Positions 51,055 to 62,086 of a DNA stretch of 64,000 nucleotides are shown here, one piece after another. The notes under the pieces were generated by a model. That model saw only the letters and a program-made list of their open reading frames with translations. It had not been told where the DNA came from and ran no database searches. Each line of letters starts with the position of its first letter. Within the stretch, counting starts at the first letter, position 1. Where the stretch lies: contig CM038222.1 of NCBI GenBank assembly GCA_021442155.1, positions 21,090,923 to 21,154,922 of the forward strand, read 5' to 3'. Source of the stretch: Cymbidium sinense. Taxonomy: Eukaryota; Streptophyta; Magnoliopsida; Asparagales; Orchidaceae. A program made the position numbers and the translations under genes.

Positions 51055-51514
51055 AAGAATGGGTAGAACCTTGATAGCAAAAACATCACCATCAACTAGG
51101 CTCGCCTAGATCTGGAAGCGGGCGAAAGTCACTTATCACGGGTGGTGGGGATCTAGATGGTGGATATATAGGTGGTAGCAGTGGTTTAGATGGCTAAAGG
51201 ACCAACGGAGGTTACAACTGTAGTGGTGGCAGAGGGAGAGATTGGGGATATGATGGCAGATCCTAGAACTTGAGAGGCGGGGGTGGTTCTGATGGGAACT
51301 AGAGAAACTAAGAATGACTGATATGATCTGGTGATTATGGAACAATGTTTTTATAGTAAAGATGGTTCAACTTATCTAGGGTTATTAATTTGCTCTATGA
51401 GTGCTCATTTTTTATCTATGTCGTTGCTTGTGTCTTAGAAAACCTTGGGTGCTACTTGGTTGATGAAATCAAAAAGAAGAAATGTTAAATCTGAATTTAT
51501 TCTCCATTAAAAAT
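51055..51514 (+). pseudogene. GR-RBP 3' gene fragment, copy 4
   Basis: It starts AAGAATGGGTAGAACCTTGA like copy 2 (KNG-stop-NLD), continues through AACATCACCATCAACTAGGC (NIT-IN-stop), a Gly-codon-rich but frameshifted middle, and ends TCTGATGGGAACTAGAGAAA (SDGN, Trp changed to stop, RN). The 3'UTR with TTATCTAGGGTTATTAATTT and GATGAAATCAAAAAGAAGAA is nearly complete. A 250-bp telomere tract and the truncated AT-rich repeat follow. Confidence 0.75.
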
Positions 51515-51764
51515 AACCTTAAACCCTAAATCTAAAACCTAAACCCTAAACCCTAAACCTAAACCCAAAAAACTTTAAACCCTAAACCCTAAACCATAAA
51601 ACCATAAACCCTAAACCTTAAACCTAAACCCTAAAATCATAAATCCTAAACCCTAAAACCTACAACACTAAACCCTAAACTCCAAACCCTAAATGCTAAA
51701 CCATAAACTCTAAATTAACCCTAAACCCTAAACCCTAAACTAACCCTAAACCCTAAACCCTAAA
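51515..51764. repeat. Short telomere-like tract
   Basis: About 250 bp of CCCTAAA/CCTAAA words between GR-RBP copy 4 and the truncated AT-rich repeat. It is equivalent to 23946-24177 and 53221-53479. Confidence 0.85.
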
Positions 51765-52495
51765 CCTTGAATAAAGATGTCATTAGGAGTAGATCTAAAT
51801 AATGACCTAATCCTAACATAGTTATGGTAGCTATAGAAATTGTCTTCAAGAGACTTTTCCTTTACTATTAGATATTTGGATACCCTAAACCTTAACCCTA
51901 AATCATATTATATTACCATATATTAGAGTATAATGGAGCATCATATATTTAAGCATGTAGTGATGTGTTTTTGGATGATATAAGATGTTTTAAAAATAAA
52001 TATTTATATAAATTAAAATATTTAAATAAAAAATGAAATTTTATCTAAATAAATACTATATGTAAATAAATATACATATAATCATATATCATAATATATT
52101 GTTCTACATTTTAAATTCTTTTAATATTTTACAATCATAAATGAGCCTACAAATTATTATTTAAAAAATATTGATTTAGACTTTAAAATGGTGAATTTGG
52201 CCAAATTCATAATAAGTTGATCATCATAATATATTATTTCAATTTAAAATATGTAAGTGATATGACTAAAATACATAGTTTTTTATTATTTAGACTAATT
52301 TTATGATTTTATCTTAAGCAATCCCTTGTGATGTGATATAATATAATATAATATTATATGTTATAGTGTATTATAATATAAATGCCATATCATAGCATCA
52401 TGCACTATAGCATACTATCATTACTACTTGTTGTTTAACATATTTTAGTTTGTTTTTAATGATGTAGTATAGTTTGTATTATAAAAAAATATAGA
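51765..52495. repeat. Truncated AT-rich ~340-bp repeat
   Basis: It begins GAATAAAGATGTCATTAGG as the array of copy B does and stays similar for about 730 bp (CCTAATCCTAACATAGTTATGG, ATATATCATAATATATTG, AATCCCTTGTGATGTGATAT). It then breaks at ATAGATTT directly into AAACCCTAAACCC. About 60-100 bp near 51990-52080 differ and are richer in AAATAAATA words. It is an aborted copy of the composite unit, ending in telomere repeat. Confidence 0.75.
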
Positions 52496-52807
52496 TTTAA
52501 ACCCTAAACCCTAAACTAAACCTAAACCTAAAAAAACCCTAAACCCTAAACCCTAAACCCTATCCCTAAACCTAAACCCAAACATTAACCTATAACACTA
52601 AACCCTAAACCTAAACCAAACCCTAAAACCCTAAACTCTAAACCCTAAACTAATCCTAAAACCCTAAACCCTAAACCTAAAACCCTAAACCCTAAACCTA
52701 AACCTTAAACTAAACCTAAAACCTACAACCCTAAACACTAATAAACCCAAAAAACCTAAATCATAAACCCTAAACCCTAAACTAACCTTAAAGTAATCCT
52801 AAACCCT
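52496..52807. repeat. Telomere-like tract, block 8
   Basis: About 310 bp of fairly good CCCTAAA/CCTAAA words joining the truncated AT-rich repeat to GR-RBP copy 5. No other content. Confidence 0.88.
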
Positions 52808-53220
52808 AAGAATGGGTAGAACCTTGATGGAAAGAACATCACCGTCAACTAAGCTCAGTCTAGATCTGGTGTGGGGCAAAGGTGGAGGGTATCGCAATGG
52901 TGGTGGGGAAAGTGGTGGATATGGAGGTGGTGGTGGTAGTGGTCATGGAGGTGGGAGGAAGCTGACCATGGTGGTGGTGGAGAGAGAGATCGAGGATATA
53001 ATGGTGAATCACTACTGAGAGGGGTGGTTCTGATGGGAACTAGAACCAAGAATAATCCGATCGCCGCTTATAGAACTGTCTTCACAAGAAAGATGGTTCA
53101 ACTTATCATGGGGTTTTATTTGCTCTATGCTCTCTTTTGTGTCTTAGAAAACTTGGGTGATACTTGGTTGATGAAATCAAGAATAAATGTTGAATATGAA
53201 TTTGTTCTCTATTAAAAAAA
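52808..53220 (+). pseudogene. GR-RBP 3' gene fragment, copy 5 (flanks composite copy C)
   Basis: This is the best-preserved Gly-rich copy. The start reads KNG-stop-NLDGKNITVN-stop-AQSRSG, the RRM end and hinge of plant glycine-rich RNA-binding proteins. After one frameshift comes a clean Gly-rich stretch (GKGGGYRNGGGESGGYGGG and on, about 52875-52960). Another shift leads to GGGGERDRGYNG and finally GSDGN-stop near 53040. The 3'UTR and an A-run end at 53220. The small ORFs at 52812-53018 and 52855-53049 are mixed-frame readings of this fragment. No RRM1/RNP motifs remain. Confidence 0.75.
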
Positions 53221-53479
53221 ACCTAAACCTAAACCCTAAACCTAAAACCTAAACCTAAAAAAACCTTAAACCCTAAACCCTAAACCCTAAACCCTAACTA
53301 AACCCTAAAACCCTAAACCTAAACCCCAAACCTAAACCCTAAACCCAAAACCCTAAACCCTAAACCCTAATCAAAACCTAAAACATAAACCTAAACCCTA
53401 AACCCTAAACCTAAACCTAAACCCTAAACCCTAAACCCTAAACCTAAATCCTAAACCTAAACCCTAAACCTTAAACCTA
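53221..53479. repeat. Short telomere-like tract
   Basis: About 255 bp of CCCTAAA/CCTAAA words between GR-RBP copy 5 and the AT-rich repeat of copy C. Confidence 0.85.
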
Positions 53480-55090
53480 AACTTGAATAAATATGCGAGT
53501 AGATCTAAAGAATGACCTATTCCTAACATAGTTATGGTAGCTAAAGAAAATGTCTTCAAGTGACTTAATCATGACTATTAGAGATTTGAATACCCTAAAC
53601 CCTAACCCTAAATCATATTATATTATCATATATTATAGTATAATGTAGCATCATATAGTTGAGCATATAGCGATGTGTTTTTGGATGTTATAAGATTTCT
53701 TGAAAAGTTTTAGTATATTATGGTATTGTGCCCTATAGTTTATATTAACATAAATCTAAAAATATTGATTTAATAAATCATATGATAAAATTTATTAAAT
53801 TTGAAGTGGGAATTAGGTTGTAGTACCAAAGGTGTGCTACGCCACTTGTAGTCTGAAAAGTAAGATTTTATGCTCAAAATAAATATTATTTATTGTAGTA
53901 TAGTATAGCATCATATATCATAATATATTATTTTGTGCATTTTAAATTCTTTTATTATTTTATAATCATGTAGTCGAGCCTACACTAGCATTATTTATAA
54001 TAATGTTCATTTAGACTTTAAAATGGTGGAATTTTGCCAAATTCATACTGGTAGAGCATGGCATCATAATATATATTGTTTCAATTTAAAATATGTATGA
54101 CAACTAAATATATAATTTTATATTATTTAGACTAATTTTATAATTTTTATCTTAAAAAATCCCTTGTGATTTTATATGCAATATAATATAATATGTTATA
54201 GTGTATTATAATACAAGATGCCTTAATGTAGTGTAGCATCATCCATTATAGCAAACTATTGTGTATTACTACTTATTGTTTAGCATATTTTAGTTTGTTA
54301 TAGTATGATGAAGTAGAGTTTGTACTGGCATTATTCATAAAAATATTGATTTATAGGCTGAGATTATGGGATTTGACCAAATTTAAGGCAAGCTTAAGGG
54401 AACATCATTGGGGGTTTGATATGGTGTGTCATTTAATTAAAAGAATGGGATATTGCATCCAAAATAAATTTTCATTTTTAAATCAAATTTTATAAATTTT
54501 TTGCTTAAAGTGATTCATTTTAAGGTGTATTGTAACATAATATATTATATGAAAGCATATTAAAATACAATGTGCAAAATAATATAACTTCACATATATA
54601 TATATGAATGTGGTGGTGTGTTACTAAATGTTATTGTACATTTTAGTATATTTTACTTTTTTTATAATACATTGGGTCAAAACTCACAAAAATGTTAATT
54701 TGAAGGTTGAGTTGGAAGAATTTGGCCAAATTCATACACACCAAGAAGCAACACCAAATTTATGCTATTTTGTACCATTTCTAATAGAAAATAATAATTT
54801 TACATCAAAAACAAACATTATTCATATTTTGAGAAAATATGTTATTTGTTCCTTTTAAGTGATTTTAATGAGGTGTAATGTTAGACAATATATTATATTA
54901 TAAAATTATAATATAACATCATAATTTATAATATAATATAGTGTGTTAATTCACATTATAATATGTTTAGCATGATATTGTATCATAAATTTGAGCTTGC
55001 ACCATCACAAATCATAAAATGTTGATTACAATGTTAAGATTATGTAATTTGAATGAATACATTGTTAGGCTTTTGGTTGAAGTATTAAAG
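53480..55090. repeat. AT-rich ~340-bp tandem repeat (copy C)
   Basis: Unit anchors (AAAATATTGATTT-like) lie near 53760, 54003, 54349, 54690 and 55017, spaced about 243, 346, 341 and 327. It matches the array of copy B unit by unit, including the shorter first interval, so the two arrays are duplicates and not separately expanded. The 76-residue + frame at 54628-54858 is a chance ORF in the repeat. Confidence 0.8.
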
Positions 55091-57600
55091 GTGTGTGTAA
55101 GAGAAGAAATAAGATTTGATGAGAATTCCATGTCGAAGACATGGAGAGAGATCCGCTAGGGATTCACACATGCATTGGATATGATATGTGAGGGGTCTAT
55201 ATCAAGGGCATAGAGGAAGAAAATCAGCTGTGGATAAGGTTTGAATTTGATTTGATTATATGATTTATGGAAAGAAGATCCATTAGGGATAAGAATCTAT
55301 AATCCACTAAAGATTAAGATCAAATTGACTTTAATTTATTTTATTTTAATTGATATGGAGACATATCTGCTAGAGATATGGGCTTGAATCCGTTCATGAT
55401 CGGGAAAATGAATCTTCTACTAGGTAAGCAGGTTTGGGCTATCCGTGGGGATTGGGATTTGAGTTTGATTTCATAAAATTTTTTTGGGAATGTATCCGCT
55501 AGCAATAAGAGTTTGGCTTGATTTCTTTGATTTAGACTCTACTGGGGAGTTGGTTTAATTTGGCTCCACTAGGGAGGTTGGTTTTTGATTTGATTTCTTT
55601 GCTTGACTTGTTTATATATTATTTGGGGCTCCATTAGGGAGAAGGGTTTGATTTAACTCCACTAGGGAAAATCATATTGGATTTAATTTAATTTGAGTTA
55701 ATATGGACCATTGGTGTGTGAACCCACAGAATATATATCATTCTTGACCTACCATGTTTTACAAAGGCATAGTCTATCGATGTGGTAGAGCTAGCCAACC
55801 TGGGGCCTTTCTGTGTACAACCTAGAGGAAGGCATAGCAGACTTACATCTTCCAAAGTGAGGAACAACCGCTGAGGTGACCTATTGGATGCACAATAAAT
55901 CAACATAACCTAGACCTACCGAGTGAATTTTGGGACTTATGTCAACTCAAAAGTAGTCAGGAGTAATTTTATCTCAATTTTATGTGATTTGATATGGTTT
56001 GTTTAGTTTAGTTTGGTTTCAAATTGAGGGCATATCCGCTGGGGATGTGAGCTTGATCAAATTTGATAGATTTAATTTATGGACCATATCAGTGTGCGAT
56101 GGACCCACTGAGAAGGGGCTATATTGGACTTGTCCTATCTCAAATTTACAAATCCAAAGGGATAGTCTACTGGCCATGGGGTAGAACTAGCCAACCTAAG
56201 GGGTTGCCTTCCAGTGTGTAATGGCTGTGCTAGGAAGAAGGCATAATAGACTTATATCTTCTAAAATAGGGACCAACCGCTGGGGTGACCTGTTGGTAGC
56301 ATAACAAATCAAACCTGACTTATGGGCGACTACTGAGTGAATGCCACTGGAGACTTATATCAACTCAAGAGTAGTCAAGCAATTCCTAAAGGGAGTTTTG
56401 CAGATACTGGCCTATAGATAAGATGACTGCTTGGGAAAAGGGATTATTAGGGGTGTCCTCCTAATCAACAAATGAATATATATTATGTTTATATGTTTGT
56501 GTGGACCTTGTTGGTGTGTGAGGGACCACACTGAGAAGGGGCTATGTCAGCCTTAACCAATATTAGATTTACTAGACCAAGGGAGAATCTGCACATCCAC
56601 AGGATTGATTCTCCAACTGTAGGGGTGGTTATTAAAAAAGGGGAACTTTCCAATCTGATAGTAACCTAGGAAGTGTCTAAATGGGGTCGCAAAGGATGTG
56701 GTCCAAATATAGTGCCCATAAGGGAGGTGATGCTAGGGGCATTATGCTGAGCCCTGGAAAAGAAAGCTTATAGGTGTATAGTGGACAACTCAAGGAGAAA
56801 CCATAACAGACTTACATCTGCCATGAGTGGTGTATCTTAAGGTGCAAGAACTAACCAACCTAAGGTGTATCCATTAGCATGAGTGGTGTATCTATTATCA
56901 TAGTGAGAACCAACCAACGCCGATGTGCAACGATCAATCTAGAAAGAAAGCATGTAGGCTTACAACTTTCCAAGAGGAATAGATCATCGGGATAATCTAT
57001 CATCGATGGGATGCTATCCGACCTAGAGCTACTAAGGTGGAGCCCCAAGGAAGGACGGACCCGACTTAAAGTACCGAGGGAAGGAGCCGCTAGAGGACTT
57101 ATCATAAACTTAAATTATACATGACCCAATTAATGCATGAAGGCTAATCCAAGAAGAAAGTGTAGCAGACTCACATCCTCTTAAGCGAAGCCAACATAAG
57201 GTAGCTTACCAGCCATGCACTAAGGCCTATCAAACTAACAAGGCCCTCATCAGTGTGCAATGGCCAAGTAAGGAAGGAAAGTGTAGCAAACTTACATCCT
57301 CCAAAGCAAGAAGACCACTGGGGTGACACACTAGCAGGGTAGCCCGTCAGCCCAACATAGAGCAGCTACTGAGAGAGTGTCGCAGGGGGTGTTATCTCAA
57401 CTCATAGTAGCCCGACAAAAAATACATGTGTTTATTTTATATGTTTGTGTGTAGTTTGTGTTTATATTATGTTGATGAAGGATAGTATGCCACTCTAGCT
57501 CTTATACTTACTCTAAACACATCGTGGTAGATTAATAAACAAGAATACTTTCAACATAGAAGATATTAAATTCAAAATGGAATTTTCATTGATGATAATT
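55091..57600 (-). repeat. 3' non-coding region of Tat-type element, copy C
   Basis: It begins with GATTTGATGAGAATTCCATG and carries the CYRCTRGGGA motif at about 55150-55670. Diverged quasi-repeats follow, anchored by GACTTACATC-like words near 55841, 56250, 56810, 56959, 57170 and 57290 and by GTGTGCGATGG-like words. It is the fullest version of this region in the window. The host 3' LTR border could not be placed, because no second LTR copy is available for comparison. Confidence 0.6.
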
Positions 57601-58090
57601 ATTTTCAAACATGATTTATAATATTTTTATAAGTAGAGCCCATTGATTGGAAGCATTGGGAACTTTCCCTTATGATTAATAAGCTGATAAGATCCTCCTT
57701 GGTAGGCCTTCTCCTAAGTGGGTTAAAACTTGCATCCCATCTTACAATGGGCAACAATCAGTCTCCTTAGAACTGAAATAAGCTCTCTTACTTGAAAAGC
57801 TCTTGGAAGAACCAACTTGTTGTGACCTTGAATCATTTTAGCTTTGTACAACTCAAAGTTTTAGCATGCCTCCAGGCGTCTCTCCTTCAAACCTTCTAGC
57901 TCTTCTAACCATAACTTGGCATTTTGCTATGTTGTGATCTTGCTACCCACAGCTATCCTTAGTGATGGGAGTTAGACTTCTAATGGTAGAATAGCTTCAG
58001 ACCCATACACTAAGGAGAAAGGAGTAGACTGAGTTGGAGTTCTATATGTGGTGGTAGGACCACAAAGCTTCAACTAACTACTCATGCCAC
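57601..58090 (-). pseudogene. Integrase C-terminal part, copy C
   Basis: Minus-strand frames give a segment corresponding to the plant gypsy text around SLVYGSEAILPLEVQLPSL. Further on come PRAFQVRELILVLRR and, near 57620, YLKYYKSCLK-like wording after GGSYQLINHKGK. This is the region after the catalytic core of Ty3/gypsy integrases, up to the polyprotein end. Frameshifts interrupt it. No chromodomain is visible, which fits the Tat lineage. Confidence 0.65.
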
Positions 58091-58092
58091 TG

Positions 58093-58811
58093 TCACTTAT
58101 TATTGTCGAGTGTCTTTTTTAGTATTTGGATGAGAGATTTGTTGAAGGCATCTGGTAAGCCATTTTCCCTCAGGTAGTTGATGGTATAATATCTCTTATC
58201 TATGTTATTTCTAGGAAAAGTTGTTGATCTCGGTGCTCTTGAATGCAATACCATTATCATATATAATTCATTGAGGCACTCTGAACCTATATATGATATG
58301 GTTTCTAAAAAAATTGGAGCACATGCTGAGCTATGACCTCTCTGAGTGAAATCGCCTTCACCCATTTGGAAAAGTAGTTAGTTGCAGCTAAGATGAATTA
58401 ATGACCCTTGGAAGAAGAGGATCCATCACACCACTATGTCCCCAACACTGAATGGCCATGAGGCCAATATAGGATGTTGAATGTTGGGTTGGTGGACCAC
58501 ATGTGTATTTGACATTGGTGGCAACTCCTAGCCATATATATGCAATCTTTGATCATCAATGACCAGAAGTATCCTAGTATCTTGATCTTGGATTTCATCT
58601 TTGGATCAGATTGGTTGGCTCCACATAATCTTGAGTGCACCTCGATCAAGATCTTATGGGCTTCATGCTTGTGTAAACAACGTAACCACATATGATCGAA
58701 AGACCACTGGTTCAAGACACCATCCACAAGAGTGTTGGAAAGTGCTCTCTGCTTCATCTGATGGGCTTCAAACTTCTCTTGAGGTAGTTCACCTTTATTT
58801 AGGTAATCCAT
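58093..58811 (-). pseudogene. Integrase zinc-binding domain and core, copy C
   Basis: The frame 58434-58811 reads the integrase N-terminal domain: DYLNKGELP, LRCLHKHEAHKILIEVHSRL, then the segment ending YMARSCHQCQIH. In the HHCC zinc site the first His (EVHS) and the Cys pair (CHQC) are present, but the second His is Asn (GANQ). The following frame (58093-58365) contains ENGLPDAFNKSLIQILKKTL, the end of the catalytic core. The Asp residues of the D,D(35)E triad cannot be lined up across the frameshifts. Inactive. Confidence 0.75.
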
Positions 58812-59008
58812 GAATGGTTGCCTCCAATCTAACTCTTCATCCTTCTTGGCAATGGCAACCTCCCCTTTAAGAGAGTACTTTTTGATGATTTAACTATCAA
58901 TAAAAATAAGATTTATTTATTTTGGACCTTTATTCTTATGGACTCATCCTCCGATCATGCTAACTCTTTGGCATGCTTGCTAAAGCATATGCTTGACGTT
59001 CTCTCTCC

Positions 59009-59263
59009 TCAAGGAATCTTATGAATGGTAACCTCTAAGATTTGGGCCAACAACTCCATGGTGTACTTGTGGTAGTGATGGATCTTGGGCTTTATAACCT
59101 TATAGGATCCAATGATTTGGTTGATAATTAACTGAGAGTCCCTGAAGATGTTAATGTTATGGATGCTTAGAGTAATGACTAACTCCAGATCAACAATCAG
59201 AGCCTCATATTCAGCTTCATTGTTGGTGCAAGGATTGGATAGATGATATGAGAATCTCATCAC
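59009..59263 (-). pseudogene. Archaeal-type RNase H domain (second RNase H), copy C
   Basis: An 84-residue open stretch with PCTNNEAEYEALIVDLEL and INIFRDSQLIINQIIGSY. The NNEAEYEAL and DSQL(I/V)INQ boxes are those of the RVT_3/archaeal-type RNase H that Tat-lineage plant elements carry between the ordinary RNase H and integrase. The catalytic Glu (AEYEAL) and Asp (DSQ) are retained; the N-terminal catalytic Asp lies upstream of the readable frame. Its position between 59463 (RNase H) and 58811 (integrase) supports the dual-RNase H architecture. Confidence 0.75.
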
Positions 59264-59462
59264 ATTGTAGTCTAGAGTTAAGAGAACTATTCCTACCCCT
59301 GCCTAACCTAGAATAGCAGATTATGGTTCTTCTCTCTTTGGAAACTACACCATCAAAGTACATCTCCCATGAATGCTAGTATCCCCAAGTTCATGATTTG
59401 TTCATCGTGAGATCATCAATAAATGGAGAGTCAAAGAAGTGAGTGTGCTGCTAAGAAATCCA

Positions 59463-59851
59463 CTAGCACTTATCCTTTCTCCACACGAAGGGGTATGAAG
59501 GTAATGTCAAACTGTGAGAGAATATTGGCTCATCGTGCCAACTGTCTGGATAGCGTTGGTGTGTCATGAGATAGTATAGTGGATTGATCCTAGATATTAA
59601 GTTCACCTTATGAGGAAGCATGTAGTGCTTAGCTTTTGGGATGCAAAGATTAAAGCTATGCAATGCTTCTCAATAGGTGGATAATTAGCTTCAGCAGAGA
59701 TTAGATGATGACTGAGGTAATAGAGTGCATTTTCCTTTCCTTCATCATTGGCTTGGAGCAACAAAGCACCAAGGGAGTCATCTAATAAAGCAATGTAAAG
59801 TATGAGTGGCTTACCCAGAATAGGGGCTGCTAGAATTGGTGATGTCATCAA
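59463..59851 (-). pseudogene. Ty3/gypsy RNase H domain, copy C
   Basis: The frame 59603-59851 reads APILGKPLILYIALLDDSLG, GALLLQANDEGKENALYYLS and EANYPPIEKHCIALIF, the RNase H that directly follows RT in Ty3/gypsy elements. The reading then shifts to the frame 59463-59663, with HKVNLISRINPL, the tether region. Both parts align head to tail with one frameshift near 59610. Equivalent text is found in copies A (15592-15873) and B (about 29940-30310). Confidence 0.75.
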
Positions 59852-59859
59852 GTAATGCT

Positions 59860-60780
59860 TGATGTCTTTGAAGGCATGCTCTCACTTGTCATCCCACTTG
59901 AACATGACATCCTTTTTCACAACCACTGGGAATGGCTGATATCTTCCCGATAAGTTGGAGATAAAGCATCTTAGATATGCCAACCGCCCTTAGAATGATT
60001 TAATTTGAGTTAAAATTTTAGGGGGTGTGATTTCTAGTATTGCCTTGATCTTCTTTGGATCAATTTTGATTCTGTTGTGTTGGACAATAAACCCAAGGGA
60101 TTTCCCTGAAGCTACTCCAAATGCACACTTCAGGGGGTTCATTTTGAGGTTAAATCATCTTAACTATTTGAAAACTACTTTCAAGTCAAAGAGATGGTCT
60201 TCCTTTTCTTTACTTTTGACCATGAGATCATCGACATAGCACTCAACTTGATGATGAATGAGTTCATCGAAGATTGGAGTCATAGATTGCTGGTATGTAG
60301 CACCAAAATTTTTAAGGCTGAATGACATGACCTTATAGTAAAAGATTTTGATCGGGGTTCTAAAAGTAGTGTTTCTTTCATCTTCAGGGGCCATCTTTAT
60401 TTAGTTATATCCAGTTGAGCCATCCACAAAAGAGAAGATTGCATGAGATGAGGCAATGTGCACCATCAGCTCTGGGATTAGTAGTGGAAATTCATCTTTT
60501 GGACATGCCTTATTTAAATCCCTAAAATTGATGCATATGTGAATTTGGCCATTCTTTTTCTTAACTGGGATGACACTGGCTAACCAAGTAGGGTATTTTT
60601 CTTCCTAGATGAAGCCACCATCGATCAATTTCTTGACTTCATAAATGACATGTTGTTCTATGTCTAATCACATGCGTCTAGGAGCTTGCTTGATAAGGTT
60701 AGTAGTAGGCTCTATTGCTAGTTTATGGACCCCATTAATCTAGCATCTCTTCATAACTCCATGCAAAGTAGTCCTTAAAC
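59860..60780 (-). pseudogene. Ty3/gypsy reverse transcriptase, copy C
   Basis: The frame 60164-60394 reads MAPEDERNTTFRTPIKIFYY, GATYQQSMTPIFDELIHHQ and ECYVDDLMVKSKEKEDHLFD. The catalytic YVDD box (60227-60238) is intact. Upstream on the minus strand, broken frames give the NGQIHICI-like and LNKACPKD-like boxes near 60540-60480 and the APRRM-like start of the domain near 60680. Downstream the fingers-to-thumb region continues to about 59860. There are several frameshifts, so no functional enzyme, but this is the best RT of the three copies. Confidence 0.8.
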
Positions 60781-61840
60781 TCACAATAGCCTAACTAAGT
60801 CATTGGTTTCAATTTCATTCAATAAAGATCTGTATGTATGGATCTTCTTTAGTCCTAAGTTGATTTCCTTGAGCTCGTCGATGGTTGACTTGATCTCTTC
60901 TTTGAACTTTGGTAGTGCTTCATTGTCTTCAAAATCATTTGGAACATCTAAAATTTTTAAGCACAGTTCCTCATATGAGTTAATATGATTTTAAAAGAAC
61001 CTATCAAATTTCAAATGATTGGTGATCACTTAGCAGTAATCGTCATCATTGACTAGACCCACTATATCAAATCCTAGTCCCAGCCTTGATTGAGAGCTTT
61101 GCATTTATTCTTCCATATTATTTTGAAGTAGCCTGACCTATGCTTTGATCATTTACGTAGGATTAACCCTATCTTTGCTAAATTATGAACACAAGGAAAG
61201 TACCAATCAAAAGGTAATTCTATTAAATCTTTATATGAATCATTCTCAAGTTCTACATCAGCTTCTTAACTTAAGGATGATGCTCTTAGAAAGAACCTCT
61301 AAGTCTTCACACTTGTGGATGACTTAGGGCTTCCTAACTACCAAACCCTCAACTTTTGAGAGGAAAGGGTTAGAGCTAAGGTTCCCAATTGATGCCTAAC
61401 TATTTCTATAGACTTGGATACACTTATGCTTTGCTTTGGAGTCCTTCATCGCTATCTTAAGTGTCACCTCCAAGGAATCTACTTGAGAATATGGTGGTGT
61501 GCTAACCATATAAGACTTATCCAATGAACTAGATTCTAAGTCTATATGGATAGTGTCTTGGTAGCTAGACATATCTTCTTGTGGCCAATAAAGAGGTTTT
61601 CCACCCCTAGGACTACCTAACTGGCCTCTTCCTCTACTGGTGGAGGTCGTCATCCTACCCATATATATTGAATGGAGTAATGAACTGGGTGGAATCTAAT
61701 GTTAGACTCCACTTCCTCCTCCAAGTCTATTTTCACTCCCTTTTATTTTCTTTTTCATTTTTTATTTTCTTTTTTTTTTTTTTATTTCTCTTCCATTTTC
61801 TTTTTCTTTTTCTTTTTTCTTTTTGTTTTATTTTAAGCTT
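60781..61840 (-). other. Protease-RT spacer with purine tract, copy C
   Basis: This minus-strand linker between protease and RT has a partly open frame (61396-61662) beginning GRMTTSTSRGRGQLGSPRGG and no known domain. At about 61735-61838 the + strand is an almost pure pyrimidine tract (TTTTCTTTTTC words), that is, an A/G tract encoding mostly Lys/Glu/Arg on the coding strand. The same tract sits at the same place in A (17575-17690) and B (32105-32205). The + strand Phe/Leu-rich ORFs there are shadows. Confidence 0.65.
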
Positions 61841-62086
61841 TGGCCAAGTTCAGGAGAATAGACCTCGTGAACTCTAAATGGCTTAAGATATCTTTTGACA
61901 TAGTAGATGATTCCACCTCACAAACTTCATACACTAATGTAGAGAGGATGGAACTAAGTTACTCTCTTGTATATCCATGGTCTCCCAAGCAAAGCATTCA
62001 AAGATGTATCAGAGTCTATAATGTGCAACTTTGCTTTAGTTTTCCAATCATCTATCTCCAAGAGCAATACTATGGGGCCTAAAGCC
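61841..62086 (-). pseudogene. Retroviral-type protease, C-terminal half, copy C
   Basis: Minus-strand frames read LLEIDDWKTKAKLHIIDSDT and SLNALLGRPWI, the C-terminal half of a Ty3/gypsy aspartic protease, followed after a frameshift by the VPSSLH-like segment. The catalytic Asp would be on the other side of the nested insertion, which begins at 62087 directly after GGGCCTAAAGCC. So no copy can make a continuous protease. Confidence 0.75.

Noticed and set aside
55688..57105. Short minus ORFs 55688-55906 and 56860-57105
   Set aside because: They fall in the non-coding quasi-repeat region downstream of integrase, are not conserved as open frames in A or B, and show no motif.
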